NCBI GenBank assembly: GCA_023390655.1
Contig: JAEWCL010000026.1
Span: forward strand, 119,949-183,948
Source: Bacillota bacterium
GTDB taxonomy: Bacteria > Bacillota > Clostridia > Christensenellales > CAG-138
Length of the DNA: 64,000 bases
Direction of reading: 5' to 3'
This document shows, one piece after another, positions 7,734 through 14,855 of this stretch. Position 1 is the stretch's first letter. Each line of letters begins with the position of its first letter. Under the pieces are notes generated by a model, which saw only the letters and a list, made by a program, of their open reading frames with translations, did not search any database and was not told where the DNA came from. Both the position numbers and the translations under genes were made by a program.

Positions 7734-7862
7734 CGCGCATATTCTAAATCCCTGGGCATCCCGTCCGAAGAAAAATACGACAATCTTGTACAGTCCATGC
7801 AGCCCGATTACGTCTTTTCCATCACCAAGGCCGGTGTCGCGGCTGTACCCGATGTGGAGTAA
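7734..7862 (+). pseudogene. C-terminal fragment of a phage-like protein
   Basis: An open stretch ends in a coherent C-terminus: SLGIPSEEKYDNLVQSMQ, then PDYVFSITKAGVAAVPDVE. There is no start or upstream coding sequence. The family is not recognised; phage origin is only suggested by the neighbouring remnants. I see nothing coding from 7863 to the cold-shock promoter. Confidence 0.35.
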
Positions 7863-8008
7863 ACATGCTACGCCATCCCAAATTTGACTTTTCCTTACTT
7901 TTGGTGTATGCTGAATAAGCAGTGTCACTCACGCCGTGCAGCTCACAAGCTTCGCGGATCGCGGGTGGCGTTGCATTTTAGACTAAATTCCTCCTCACAA
8001 GATTTTAC

Positions 8009-8037
8009 TTGACATCCCGCTTCTGGAAGCGTATACT
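8009..8037 (+). promoter_or_regulatory. Strong sigma-A promoter of the cold-shock gene
   Basis: Consensus TTGACA, 17 bases, then TATACT. It predicts a 5' untranslated leader of roughly 110 bases, the arrangement used by cold-shock genes whose leader refolds at low temperature. Confidence 0.85.
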
Positions 8038-8155
8038 GAAAGAGTATTCTGAATGTACGAATTGATCGCTGCAGTTGTAAGTCAATTTTCATTTGACTTT
8101 GCAATATGCGGCTTTTGTTTTTGCAATTGAGTAACATCTTTCTTGGAGGTACGTT

Positions 8156-8365
8156 ATGAATAACGGTACTGTTAAATTTTTCAATGAAGGCAAAGGCTTC
8201 GGCTTTATTTCCAACGATGACGGCTCCGGTGACGTTTTTGTCCACTTCTCCGCAATTCAGGGCAACGTAAAGTTTCTGAATGACGGACAGAGGGTGACAT
8301 ACGATATCGAACCCGACACCAGAGATTCTCGTAGGCTTCGCGCTGCAAACGTCTGCCTCGCCTAA
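8156..8365 (+). CDS. Cold-shock protein (CspA family)
   Basis: A 69-residue single cold-shock domain. MNNGTVKFFNEGKGFGFIS holds the RNP1-type motif KGFGFI, and VFVHFSAI is RNP2. It binds single-stranded RNA and DNA and acts as an RNA chaperone in the cytoplasm. GGAGGT lies before the ATG, a consensus promoter and ~110-base leader lie upstream, and a terminator follows, so it is a self-contained, well-preserved gene in an otherwise decayed zone. The C-terminal region has Asp-Thr-Arg-Asp in place of the more usual Lys/Gly-rich stretch. Confidence 0.95.
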   Translation: MNNGTVKFFNEGKGFGFISNDDGSGDVFVHFSAIQGNVKFLNDGQRVTYDIEPDTRDSRRLRAANVCLA

Positions 8366-8376
8366 TTTTCGGCATC

Positions 8377-8407
8377 AAATCCGCTCCTTATGGGGGCGGA
8401 TTTTTTG
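8377..8407 (+). terminator. Terminator of the cold-shock gene
   Basis: AATCCGC and GCGGATT form a stem followed by TTTTTTGTT, 12 bases after the stop codon. Confidence 0.8.
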
Positions 8408-8875
8408 TTACATCCCGCCCGCCTTCCTTCTCCGGCAGCGGGGGGCGGCAATCCAAATGCCGCTATCACTTTCTACAAAGCATCCATTACCACGCAGGCG
8501 CTTGCTGCATTTTCAAATATCATCCGCGATAGTACCCGGACTTACAGGCATATCGCCAATTTCTCCATACATGTGAGGATTCCAAATAACAGTTTTGGCC
8601 TTTCGGGCAGCAAATATCTCGATTGGCGAAGTCCATGCAAAAATCCTTTCTGGAAGGTTGGAGGGCTTTCCCTTATCCTTTATGTATAAATTAAAAGATA
8701 TTATATACAAAGAGGGCAACAAAGCTCCATCTCTCCTAACCCTCCACGCTGCTGCAACCAAAAGTTATCTGACACGGCTTGCGTTCTGAAAGCAGACACA
8801 CCCCAACATAGCGTATAACTCCGTCCTCTTTAATCTTCTCAACTTGGAAAGAGCATGGAACGCTATAGGCTGCAT
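8408..8875. other. Decayed non-coding stretch
   Basis: No intact gene is supported. A minus-strand open frame (8513-8761) has a protein-like C-terminal end (IFAWTSPIEIFAARKAKTVI, then NPHMYGEIGDMPVS) but no convincing start, and could be another fragment. The stretch ends where the integrase remnant begins. Confidence 0.4.
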
Positions 8876-9088
8876 AACGAGATTGATAAAACGACCCCTT
8901 ATGAGATGCGCCATACCTTTGCAAGTATGAACAAAGACATGCCGGAGGCGTTGAAAAGTTGATTCTTGGCCACAGTGAGGGACATGGGTACCGATGGCGT
9001 TTACGGTCACGAGATGGAAGGAGACATGGATCGTGCCGCTCAAATGATGGATGAGACATTGGCCAAAATACTCGGAATCACATTATAG
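8876..9088 (+). pseudogene. C-terminal remnant of a tyrosine integrase
   Basis: The frame reads NEIDKTTPYEMRHTFASMNK, which contains the catalytic Arg-His box. A short out-of-frame stretch then gives KLILGHSEGH (the LGH box), and the original frame resumes as MGTDGVYGHEMEGDMDRAAQ with the catalytic Tyr, ending ...KILGITL. Two compensating frameshifts and an in-frame stop make it inactive, and the N-terminal two thirds are gone. It sits 70 bases before an att-like repeat, exactly where the integrase gene of an integrated element should lie. Confidence 0.8.
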
Positions 9089-9126
9089 TGGGTTTTTCGC
9101 GGGTTTTTGGCAATCTCAAGGCAAAC

Positions 9127-9155
9127 AAAAAGGCTAGATGTTATCTAGCCTTTTT
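9127..9155. terminator. Bidirectional terminator between integrase remnant and att site
   Basis: AAAAAGGCTAGAT and ATCTAGCCTTTTT pair around a three-base loop. The same placement, hairpin directly before the att core, is seen at the right end of the prophage. Confidence 0.75.
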
Positions 9156-9157
9156 CA

Positions 9158-9180
9158 TGGTGCGGTAGATGGGACTTGAA
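9158..9180. repeat. Left attachment site (attL core)
   Basis: The 23 bases beginning TGGTGCGGTAGATGGG are identical to the 3' end of the tRNA-Leu gene at 37943-37965. The similarity stops abruptly after ...CTTGAA, as expected for a recombination core. Confidence 0.88.
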
Positions 9181-9462
9181 TTATCCTTTAACTGTTTCAA
9201 GGCATATAAAGTGGTAAAATCCAGTTAGGAAACCGCCTGATTTAGGGTGGTTTCTCGTGTTGTTAGGTCCCTACAGCACAAGGCCTTTTCGGCGTGTAAA
9301 GGGTAAAACAAAGGGTCAAGAAGTTGCCAGAAGTTCCCGACTTGGTTTTGATGCATACTACAAAAATCAATCGACATTTCAGGTAAATTATAGAATAATG
9401 TTAATATATTAAATGGCAATATTGTAGATAAATGAATCATCTCATATAAGGAGAATTTCTGC

Positions 9463-10200
9463 ATGATGAAGTACGAAGAACTAATAGACGCAATTGGGAA
9501 ATCAATACTAATATACCCTTTGTGCGAAAAAAACATCAGAGGAAGCAGTGTTTGTCTAACGTCGAGTCAATATGCGTGGTCCCTAAAAACAAAGAATTTA
9601 TTACCTGGGAACGAGAACAGTATTTCAATAGAACCTCACGATATTGCAATATTGTTAACAAATGAAACTATATCGATAAACAAGTCTATTGCTGGCTCCT
9701 GCATCGCAAATTTATATTTATCGGCAATGGGATTATCAATGAATAGTACGTTAATCGATCCAGGCTATACAGGGCGCTTGCTTATTACCTTTACAAACAA
9801 TTCAAGCCAAACCGTACATATACAGTTTGGCGACAAAATAGCCCATATAAGATTTCATGCTCTAAAAGGAGAAACACAATTAGAACAAAAGTTCGAAACA
9901 TGGGTACACTCTAGAATATTTAACACATTAAACATAAAACCCCCAGATGTAATGTATGATGCTATCTGTAGAGAGCCTGCAGCCTTGCTGGGAAAACTAG
10001 TCGGTTCAAATGAATACAAGCGACTGGATGAAAGAAGAAAGCAAAAGAGCATATTGCGTCGATTGCGCAGAATTAGTATGCCGGTAATATTGATAGGGGT
10101 TATTGTTGGTATCTATATAAGCAGTTTACCTGACACGATAAAGACCGCCATTCCCTCAATTATCGCATTACTTACCCTGATTTATACAAAAAATAAATAA
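9463..10200 (+). CDS. Membrane-anchored dCTP deaminase/dUTPase-fold protein, catalytic residues lost
   Basis: A 245-residue protein with a strong AAGGAG site. Residues ~75-131 match the DCD/dUTPase superfamily: AGSCIANLYLSAMGL aligns with the RSSLARLGL box, STLIDPGYTGRLLITFTNNS with the IDPGxxGxxxLEFYN box, and FGDKIAHIRF with the PGxxIAQLxF strand. The DCD catalytic Glu position holds Thr109, and the Arg-Ser-Ser-x-x-Arg residues are mostly replaced, so deamination is unlikely. Two hydrophobic segments (about 206-220 and 228-242) form a C-terminal hairpin anchor. Family members act in nucleotide pools or in phage defence; here a nucleotide-sensing or binding role is inferred. It is the first gene inside attL. 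Confidence 0.7.
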   Translation: MMKYEELIDAIGKSILIYPLCEKNIRGSSVCLTSSQYAWSLKTKNLLPGNENSISIEPHDIAILLTNETISINKSIAGSCIANLYLSAMGLSMNSTLIDPGYTGRLLITFTNNSSQTVHIQFGDKIAHIRFHALKGETQLEQKFETWVHSRIFNTLNIKPPDVMYDAICREPAALLGKLVGSNEYKRLDERRKQKSILRRLRRISMPVILIGVIVGIYISSLPDTIKTAIPSIIALLTLIYTKNK

Positions 10201-10390
10201 ACATTATTTAAAGTGGAACCGTGCTCCCATCTTTGCTCCAACGCCTCCCTCTCTTAATCATCACCGCCCCAGTGGAACCCACAACTGGATTTATGAGTCA
10301 TTGCATACCCAAGTATAAAATGCTATCGTAATATGAGCAAATCCGATTCTTTATCAAGTTGAGCCTACAACCATTCCTAGAGGTGGTGCT

Positions 10391-11242
10391 ATGTTTACTT
10401 TAGAAGAATATATTTTTAAGCGCAAAAAAGAAGACGGGATTAATGAACTGGATATTGCAAATAGAACCGAGAATACTCGTATCTGTGTTAATTATGTCTT
10501 CGAATATTTTAGCAACTATTTGGACACAAAGGCGGTCGACGAAAAGACAGTTTTGCATGAACAGAAGGTTGATAAATTTCGGAATAACATAAAAGACTAT
10601 GATACAGATATTCAAGAGTGGCTAATTTCCTTATATATTTCTTATGGAAAATATATGAACAGGTATTTAGGAAATCTAATAGATGATCCTTACTTCTGCC
10701 TATACACTAAAGAAGCAGAGTTCAGGGCACTTTCATATGAGGTTTATCCTAAGGCAGCTAAGAAATTCCACTTTCTGAGTAATCAATCCGAAAAAGTGTA
10801 TCTGTTTATAAAAGATCATCATCGCGTTAAGAACCTTCCATATGCACACTCTGTTTGCGATAGCATAGATGAATGGATAGCAGAAACGCATCAAAAACAT
10901 GATGTTAATTTATATAGCTTTTGCAGCGATTGGATCGAAACATTCTATAATAACCCAGAACTTTGGCCAGTCACGCATAAGAAGAAGAGCAAATTTTACG
11001 AAGAGTATTCTAGAGAGGCTACTCCTAGGTCCAATAAGTCGCTTTTATGGGATTACGACTACAAGCAAAAAAACAATCTATTCAACCTTGATTCTTTATA
11101 TAGAAGTATGCCAAAAAAGAGCTTTGTAAAAGGCAAGAAACAACATTTTGAAGCCGTTTTGTTATATTGTTGGCTACGGCAAGTTGAGCCGGATGATGAA
11201 TATTGGGTCACTTACTTAAACATTATTTTGCCCCATTTGTAA
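10391..11242 (+). CDS. Hypothetical protein, prophage cargo (283 aa)
   Basis: An alpha-helical, Lys/Tyr/Asp-rich soluble protein with no signal or membrane segment: MFTLEEYIFKRKKEDGINE at the start and WVTYLNIILPHL at the end. AGAGGTGG precedes the ATG. I do not recognise a family. Its AT-rich coding sequence differs from the GC-richer phage structural genes and resembles its cargo neighbours, suggesting separate acquisition. The gene stands alone between the dUTPase-fold gene and a long non-coding stretch. A defence or lysogenic-conversion role is possible only from position. Confidence 0.75.
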   Translation: MFTLEEYIFKRKKEDGINELDIANRTENTRICVNYVFEYFSNYLDTKAVDEKTVLHEQKVDKFRNNIKDYDTDIQEWLISLYISYGKYMNRYLGNLIDDPYFCLYTKEAEFRALSYEVYPKAAKKFHFLSNQSEKVYLFIKDHHRVKNLPYAHSVCDSIDEWIAETHQKHDVNLYSFCSDWIETFYNNPELWPVTHKKKSKFYEEYSREATPRSNKSLLWDYDYKQKNNLFNLDSLYRSMPKKSFVKGKKQHFEAVLLYCWLRQVEPDDEYWVTYLNIILPHL

Positions 11243-11265
11243 ATTCTGGACGGCCGACTTCATAT

Positions 11266-11307
11266 ACCCGCCAAATTAACGTCTTTTGGGGCAAAAAGGC
11301 GGGTACC
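11266..11307 (+). terminator. Hairpin after the 283-aa gene
   Basis: TACCCGCC and GGCGGGTA pair around a long loop, 24 bases after the stop codon. No U-tract follows, so terminator function is uncertain. Confidence 0.4.
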
Positions 11308-12011
11308 TCTGGACTACTCCCCCTCCTTTTTCACTCTCCAAACGGCTCCTCTGACTAGATTTTATCGGTGATTTTTGTTTGTTTTTCCTGTCGCATTTTT
11401 CCTTGAAAAAAGGGCGATTTTGCGACACCTTCTTGCTGTCGCATTTTGATCATTCGCTGATGAGGTTTCTCAATCTCATGGCTGAAAATTCAGCCGTCAA
11501 GGTAGCGATTTCAATCGCATCCCTGTGCGCAAAGGATTGCGATACGCTATGGTTTTAACCCATAGCGTCGCTGACTCTCTCGGGCGGTCACAAGCGTCGG
11601 AGGATTAAGACAGGTTGTATTAAAGGAGATTCGTGATGATATGGAACCGGAAGAGTGCATAGAAACACAAAGCCCCGCACAAGGCGGGGCTGTATGAGGA
11701 AATCTGGCCCCGCATGAAGAACAGGAGCCGCTATTTGCATTATAAACACCCTTGTGGTTAAATATTCAGCGCAAAGAGAAAACCTCCGCTGCCGATAAGG
11801 TGGCGGGGTTGTGTCATATTTCATCCATCAATTACTCATCAAGCGATACAGAAAAATAAAGTGTTGCATCGCTTTTGTAGAATGATAATTTCTTTAAAAT
11901 CCTAAAATATTTATTTATTAGTTAGCGAATTATATATTATACAAATTTGTTATTTTATGCTAATATGTTTTTGAAGCAGGGGACTGCAACTAAAATTAAG
12001 GAGGTCACAAA
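11308..12011. other. Stem-loop-rich non-coding stretch
   Basis: About 700 bases without a credible gene. TGTCGCA occurs at 11389 and 11437 and in inverted form at 11421. Three compact perfect stem-loops follow within 90 bases: 11480-11495 (GGCTGAA/TTCAGCC), 11505-11518 (GCGATT/AATCGC) and 11545-11567 (CGCTATGG/CCATAGCG). Two more hairpins lie at 11671-11691 (AGCCCCGC/GCGGGGCT) and 11781-11810. The density of short stems suggests a structured RNA or a DNA element rather than chance spacer. A minute frame at 11635 (MIWNRKSA) has a good AAAGGAG site and could be a leader peptide. Confidence 0.45.
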
Positions 12012-12125
12012 ATGCAAAAATCAAGAGAGCTTGGGCTGAGAATGTCGGAAACCAGAAGTCATATAATGCTAAAACTTAATTTGATACTTGTTTTGCATAA
12101 GCCTTTGGCGGGGGTATTTCCGTAG
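12012..12125 (+). CDS. Micro-ORF encoding a 37-residue peptide
   Basis: An ATG preceded by TAAGGAGGTCACAAA, close to an ideal ribosome site, opens a frame reading MQKSRELGLRMSETRSHI, then MLKLNLILVLHKPLAGVFP. The N-terminus resembles the first helix of an XRE-type HTH protein, and the C-terminal half is hydrophobic. A potential stem (GGCGGGGGTATTT / AAATACCTCCGCC) overlaps its stop and lies just before the next gene, so translation of this frame could control the downstream genes. It could be a leader peptide, a truncated regulator or a small toxin; I cannot choose. Confidence 0.45.
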   Translation: MQKSRELGLRMSETRSHIMLKLNLILVLHKPLAGVFP

Positions 12126-12190
12126 TCTGAAAATACCTCCGCCTGGAAAACGGTAAACTTTAGCAACCGTTGCGAAAGGGGGAGGACGCA

Positions 12191-12370
12191 ATGCGTAAAA
12201 AGTCTTCTAAATCAGCAAGAACCCGTAAACCGCAAAACAAGGTACCTGACCGAGTGTGGAAGCTATTGTCGTTACTGATTCTCTTGCTAATTAACTTCTT
12301 CGCTTTTGCGAAGGAAGTCTGCATTCTCCTTCAACCAATCATTAAAAAGATTCTAGAAAGGATTATATGA
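12191..12370 (+). CDS. Small single-span membrane protein (59 aa)
   Basis: It starts MRKKSSKSARTRKPQNK, a strongly basic arm, followed by one membrane helix (LLSLLILLLINFFAFA) and an amphipathic tail (VCILLQPIIKKILERII). GGGGGAGG precedes the ATG at 12191. The stop overlaps the start of the HTH gene that follows (ATGA), so the two are translationally coupled. A positively charged micro-membrane protein paired with a DNA-binding protein suggests a toxin-antitoxin or signalling pair, but this is inference from layout only. Confidence 0.6.
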   Translation: MRKKSSKSARTRKPQNKVPDRVWKLLSLLILLLINFFAFAKEVCILLQPIIKKILERII

Positions 12371-12666
12371 TCAGCGAGGCATTAAGACTCATAAGGGTCA
12401 TGCACAACATGCGTGCGAATGACCTAGCCGCCGAATTGGGCATATCTTGTAGTTATCTGAGCGAGATCGAGAACGGGAAGAAGAAACCTACAATTGACTT
12501 GCTTAATAAATATGGGATTGTTTTGAGCCTACGGCCTTCAGACATATTGTTTTTCTCTGAAGAACTCGATGAAAGCGATCCAATAGATCGTAGCAAAAAA
12601 GCTATGCAGCAAGCAATCATCAAGTTAATGCAACGTATTGAAAAGAAATATGTCCAGGATAATTAG
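12367..12666 (+). CDS. XRE-family helix-turn-helix protein
   Basis: A 99-residue protein with an N-terminal XRE/Cro-type HTH: AADLGISCSYLSEIENGKKKP-like spacing, with the recognition helix around SCSYLSEIENG, residues ~10-60. The C-terminal ~35 residues are charged and helical and may dimerise. It overlaps the upstream small membrane protein gene by four bases, so the two should be made together, and a strong terminator follows immediately. It probably represses its own promoter; any target beyond that is unknown. Confidence 0.82.
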   Translation: MISEALRLIRVMHNMRANDLAAELGISCSYLSEIENGKKKPTIDLLNKYGIVLSLRPSDILFFSEELDESDPIDRSKKAMQQAIIKLMQRIEKKYVQDN

Positions 12667-12693
12667 CAGTGGCAAGGCCGCTGCTAATTTTTT
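12661..12693 (+). terminator. Terminator of the membrane protein/HTH pair
   Basis: A 12-bp stem with one mismatch (AATTAGCAG.GGC / GCC.CTGCTAATT) overlaps the HTH stop codon and runs into TTTTTTG. Confidence 0.82.
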
Positions 12694-12761
12694 GATCCGA
12701 CACCAACTACCAGTGAAAGCTACATAACGGGGGATACGCAGCCCAAACACATAAAAAAACC

Positions 12762-12788
12762 CGCCACCATAACGGTAGCGTTTTTTTT
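12762..12788 (+). terminator. Second terminator-like hairpin
   Basis: CGC.ACC and GGT.GCG pair and are followed by eight T residues. It insulates the next operon. The remaining 190 bases to 12975 are AT-rich promoter DNA for the toxin-antitoxin operon. Confidence 0.65.
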
Positions 12789-12975
12789 GTCCGCGGCGTT
12801 TCATGGCAATGTAATCTATATATTTGCTCCATGTAATTATCTAGCATCTGCTCACATTTTGTTATATAATGTTGAAACTGGATGCAACATAACGTGCAAT
12901 CTCACTTTCAATATAATTTAAATTCTTGTTGCTATTATTACTTTTAGGTTATATTATTGAATAGCGGAGGATAAA

Positions 12976-13368
12976 GTGGATATAAAAGATATCATTCAAG
13001 CAATGTTGTCCTCGGCGCATATACTACAGCATCCAGACTTTATTGACGAGTTTTTGGGGCTTATTGTGGGTACTGGACAGGAGAAGAGGGTTGTTACTAA
13101 GCTTATAACAAAACTCCAGATGATATCAGACCTTGGCTTGTCTCTCTACACAAACCAGGAGTTTGAGCATTTGAGCGGACACCCCAACCTGTATTCTCTG
13201 CACATTGAGACAGGAAATTTGAATATTCGCATTCTTTACTGTTACGTTTTACGGAAACAAGTATGGCTTCATGCATATTTTGAAAGAAGCGGGAAAAAGG
13301 TAACAGAATATGAGTCGCATATTCCAACGGCAAACCGACGAATGCGAGAATTTAAGAACCGGAGGTAG
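12976..13368 (+). CDS. HigB/RelE-superfamily toxin of a toxin-antitoxin-chaperone module
   Basis: A 130-residue protein with a GTG start and a GGAGG site. The C-terminal half matches the HigB (phage Gp49-like) RelE fold: LNIRILYCYVLRKQVWLHAY, then FERSGKKV and IPTANRRMREFKNRR. Such toxins cut mRNA at the ribosome. The antitoxin gene starts two bases after its stop and the SecB-like chaperone gene follows, the standard toxin-first HigBA order with a third TAC component. Expression is presumably repressed by the antitoxin. Assignment rests on the C-terminal motif pattern and gene order. Confidence 0.8.
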   Translation: MDIKDIIQAMLSSAHILQHPDFIDEFLGLIVGTGQEKRVVTKLITKLQMISDLGLSLYTNQEFEHLSGHPNLYSLHIETGNLNIRILYCYVLRKQVWLHAYFERSGKKVTEYESHIPTANRRMREFKNRR

Positions 13369-13370
13369 GT

Positions 13371-13760
13371 ATGATTAATTTAGAAAACAACAGTACATTC
13401 GCTGGCGCCCTTTCTGAATTTGTTGACAAATCAGACGTCATGTCAGCGAAAGCACTCGGCAGAATTTCAGCGCAGATTACAAAAAAACGGGCCGAACTCG
13501 GCATGAATCAGAGTCGATTCGCAGACTATATGAACGTATCACAAGCCATGATATCAAAATGGGAAAGCGGAGACTATAATTTTACGATAACCACTATTGC
13601 GCAAATTTTCGCAAAGCTGAATTTGTATTTTGAAATAAGCGTTGAGCGGGATGATGTACTACCTCAATATAAAAAGGATTGTGTTTATAAGATTAATGGC
13701 TATGAACAACCCACCGATTTATATGAGGATGACTGGCATGAACTCGCCAATGCATCTTAA
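13371..13760 (+). CDS. XRE-type HigA-like antitoxin with extended C-terminus
   Basis: A 129-residue protein. An HTH lies at about residues 34-85: KKRAELGMNQSRFADYMNVS, QAMISKWESGDYNF. After the HTH comes a ~40-residue tail (YKINGYEQPTDLYEDDWHE) with a charged, aromatic character. In known toxin-antitoxin-chaperone systems such a tail is the chaperone-addiction segment that makes the antitoxin dependent on SecB-like help. The gene is coupled to the toxin gene (two-base gap) and precedes the chaperone gene by 12 bases. It should bind and neutralise the toxin and repress the operon. Confidence 0.82.
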   Translation: MINLENNSTFAGALSEFVDKSDVMSAKALGRISAQITKKRAELGMNQSRFADYMNVSQAMISKWESGDYNFTITTIAQIFAKLNLYFEISVERDDVLPQYKKDCVYKINGYEQPTDLYEDDWHELANAS

Positions 13761-13772
13761 TGGGGTGGATTT

Positions 13773-14216
13773 ATGGACGCTAAAAAATTTGTTGCAGATT
13801 TCCAGTTGGTTGGGAATACAATCAGATCGCTCACTGTAAAAAATCCAGTGTTAGTTCACCTAGACGATAATTGTGAATATAAACGGACACTTGATATCTC
13901 ACATGAAATAGTCAATATTTCGCACGAAGATTTTGGGCTGCTCGGAGTCGTAAAACTGAGTGTAAAAACATCTATCGGAGATGAAAACGGAAAGCTGGGG
14001 ATTAATATAGTCATCGAAGGTGCGTTTACAAGCAAGAACGCAACCGAAGAGCAGTTTGCTACCATGTTGTCTATAAATGGAATTGCCGCACTATATTCCG
14101 TTGTGAGATCAATTGTTTTGGGGATTTCCGCACAATCGCTTACTAGCGGGACAATAATGTTACCAATGATAAATGTATACCAGTATAGCAAGAAAGTAAA
14201 ACCAAAAACGGAATAG
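13773..14216 (+). CDS. SecB-like chaperone of the toxin-antitoxin-chaperone module
   Basis: A 147-residue protein. The second half has the SecB signature: GKLGINIVIEGAFTSKN, then EEQFATMLSINGIAALYSVV, RSIVLGISAQS and the closing IMLPMINVYQY, which corresponds to the conserved proline-rich end strand of SecB folds. Gram-positive bacteria generally lack housekeeping SecB; solitary SecB-like proteins in them are typically tied to HigBA-type modules, where they fold and protect the antitoxin. Third gene of the operon, with GGGG before the ATG. A hairpin follows the stop. The fit of sequence and gene order makes a TAC system likely. Confidence 0.8.
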   Translation: MDAKKFVADFQLVGNTIRSLTVKNPVLVHLDDNCEYKRTLDISHEIVNISHEDFGLLGVVKLSVKTSIGDENGKLGINIVIEGAFTSKNATEEQFATMLSINGIAALYSVVRSIVLGISAQSLTSGTIMLPMINVYQYSKKVKPKTE

Positions 14217-14223
14217 AAACAAT

Positions 14224-14253
14224 CCCGCCACCCATTACGGGCAGCGGGCCTTT
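14224..14253 (+). terminator. Terminator of the TAC operon
   Basis: CCCGC and GCGGG with an inner CCC/GGG pairing form an imperfect hairpin followed by CCTTTCTTT, seven bases after the chaperone stop codon. Confidence 0.55.
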
Positions 14254-14299
14254 CTTTGGGCCTGGTAACAATAATCTCACAGAATCATCAGAACTATTC

Positions 14300-14539
14300 A
14301 TGAAAGGAGGCTACATCGTTCAAACAAAAGTGCGAATAGATAATTTGGCAATTATAGCGGAGGACAAGGAATGTGGATATTCCATAGTCCTCTCCCCCAC
14401 TGCTCAAAGTGTAACTAGGGATCAAAAACTGCAGTTGGCATTTGCGCTTTTTGGAGTTCACACAATGGACGAACTTGTGCGGAAACTGAAAGTGGCATCC
14501 GCTCCAATTGAGTCCGCTGAGAGCATCGAAGAAAAATAG
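14300..14539 (+). CDS. Small hypothetical protein
   Basis: The frame gives up to 79 residues (KVRIDNLAIIAEDKECGYSI, then VTRDQKLQLAFALFGVHTMD) and ends in a short acidic tail. AAAGGAGG lies inside the first codons, so translation may begin a few codons later, possibly at a non-ATG codon near 14314-14331, rather than at the ATG at 14300. No family is recognised. It belongs to a run of small cargo genes, 14.3-15.1 kb, all on the plus strand. Confidence 0.55.
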   Translation: MKGGYIVQTKVRIDNLAIIAEDKECGYSIVLSPTAQSVTRDQKLQLAFALFGVHTMDELVRKLKVASAPIESAESIEEK

Positions 14540-14660
14540 GTTTCCAAGCATGGAGAAACATTCAAAGCAGCTGGAAATTTCAAAAAGACCGTGGCCGAAA
14601 TGGTTAAGGCCGGACACAGTAAATCTGCTTCTGCGTGAAGTTTGAAATGGAGGCATAGCA

Positions 14661-14816
14661 ATGAGTAAAACCATAAGAGTTCCGATAATCGCAAATTACA
14701 AGATGATTGATAGGAAACCTGTGCTTCAATCCGCAGAGTATGTAGAAGTTGATGTTCGCATCATTGCTGACATGGATTGCAAAGGTGTTCAACCTTCAGC
14801 TGCAAGAGTGAGCTAG
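14661..14816 (+). CDS. Small hypothetical protein (51 aa)
   Basis: The frame begins MSKTIRVPIIANYKMIDRKP and ends ...VQPSAARVS. AATGGAGG lies upstream at good spacing. The sequence alternates hydrophobic and charged residues as in a small beta-rich protein. No family is recognised. It lies 120 bases after the previous small gene and 40 bases before an HTH gene, and may be co-transcribed with both. Confidence 0.5.
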   Translation: MSKTIRVPIIANYKMIDRKPVLQSAEYVEVDVRIIADMDCKGVQPSAARVS

Positions 14817-14855
14817 TGACACCCAGTAGCCCCCCAATACGAAAGAAGGATAAGT

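Noticed and set aside
11308..12011. CRISPR array or retron in the stem-loop-rich region
   Set aside because: The repeats are short, of unequal spacing and not of constant length, and no Cas or reverse-transcriptase gene is present.
14550..14645. 31-codon frame between two small cargo genes
   Set aside because: It has no ribosome site, and its sequence (Trp/Lys-rich) shows no recognisable pattern.
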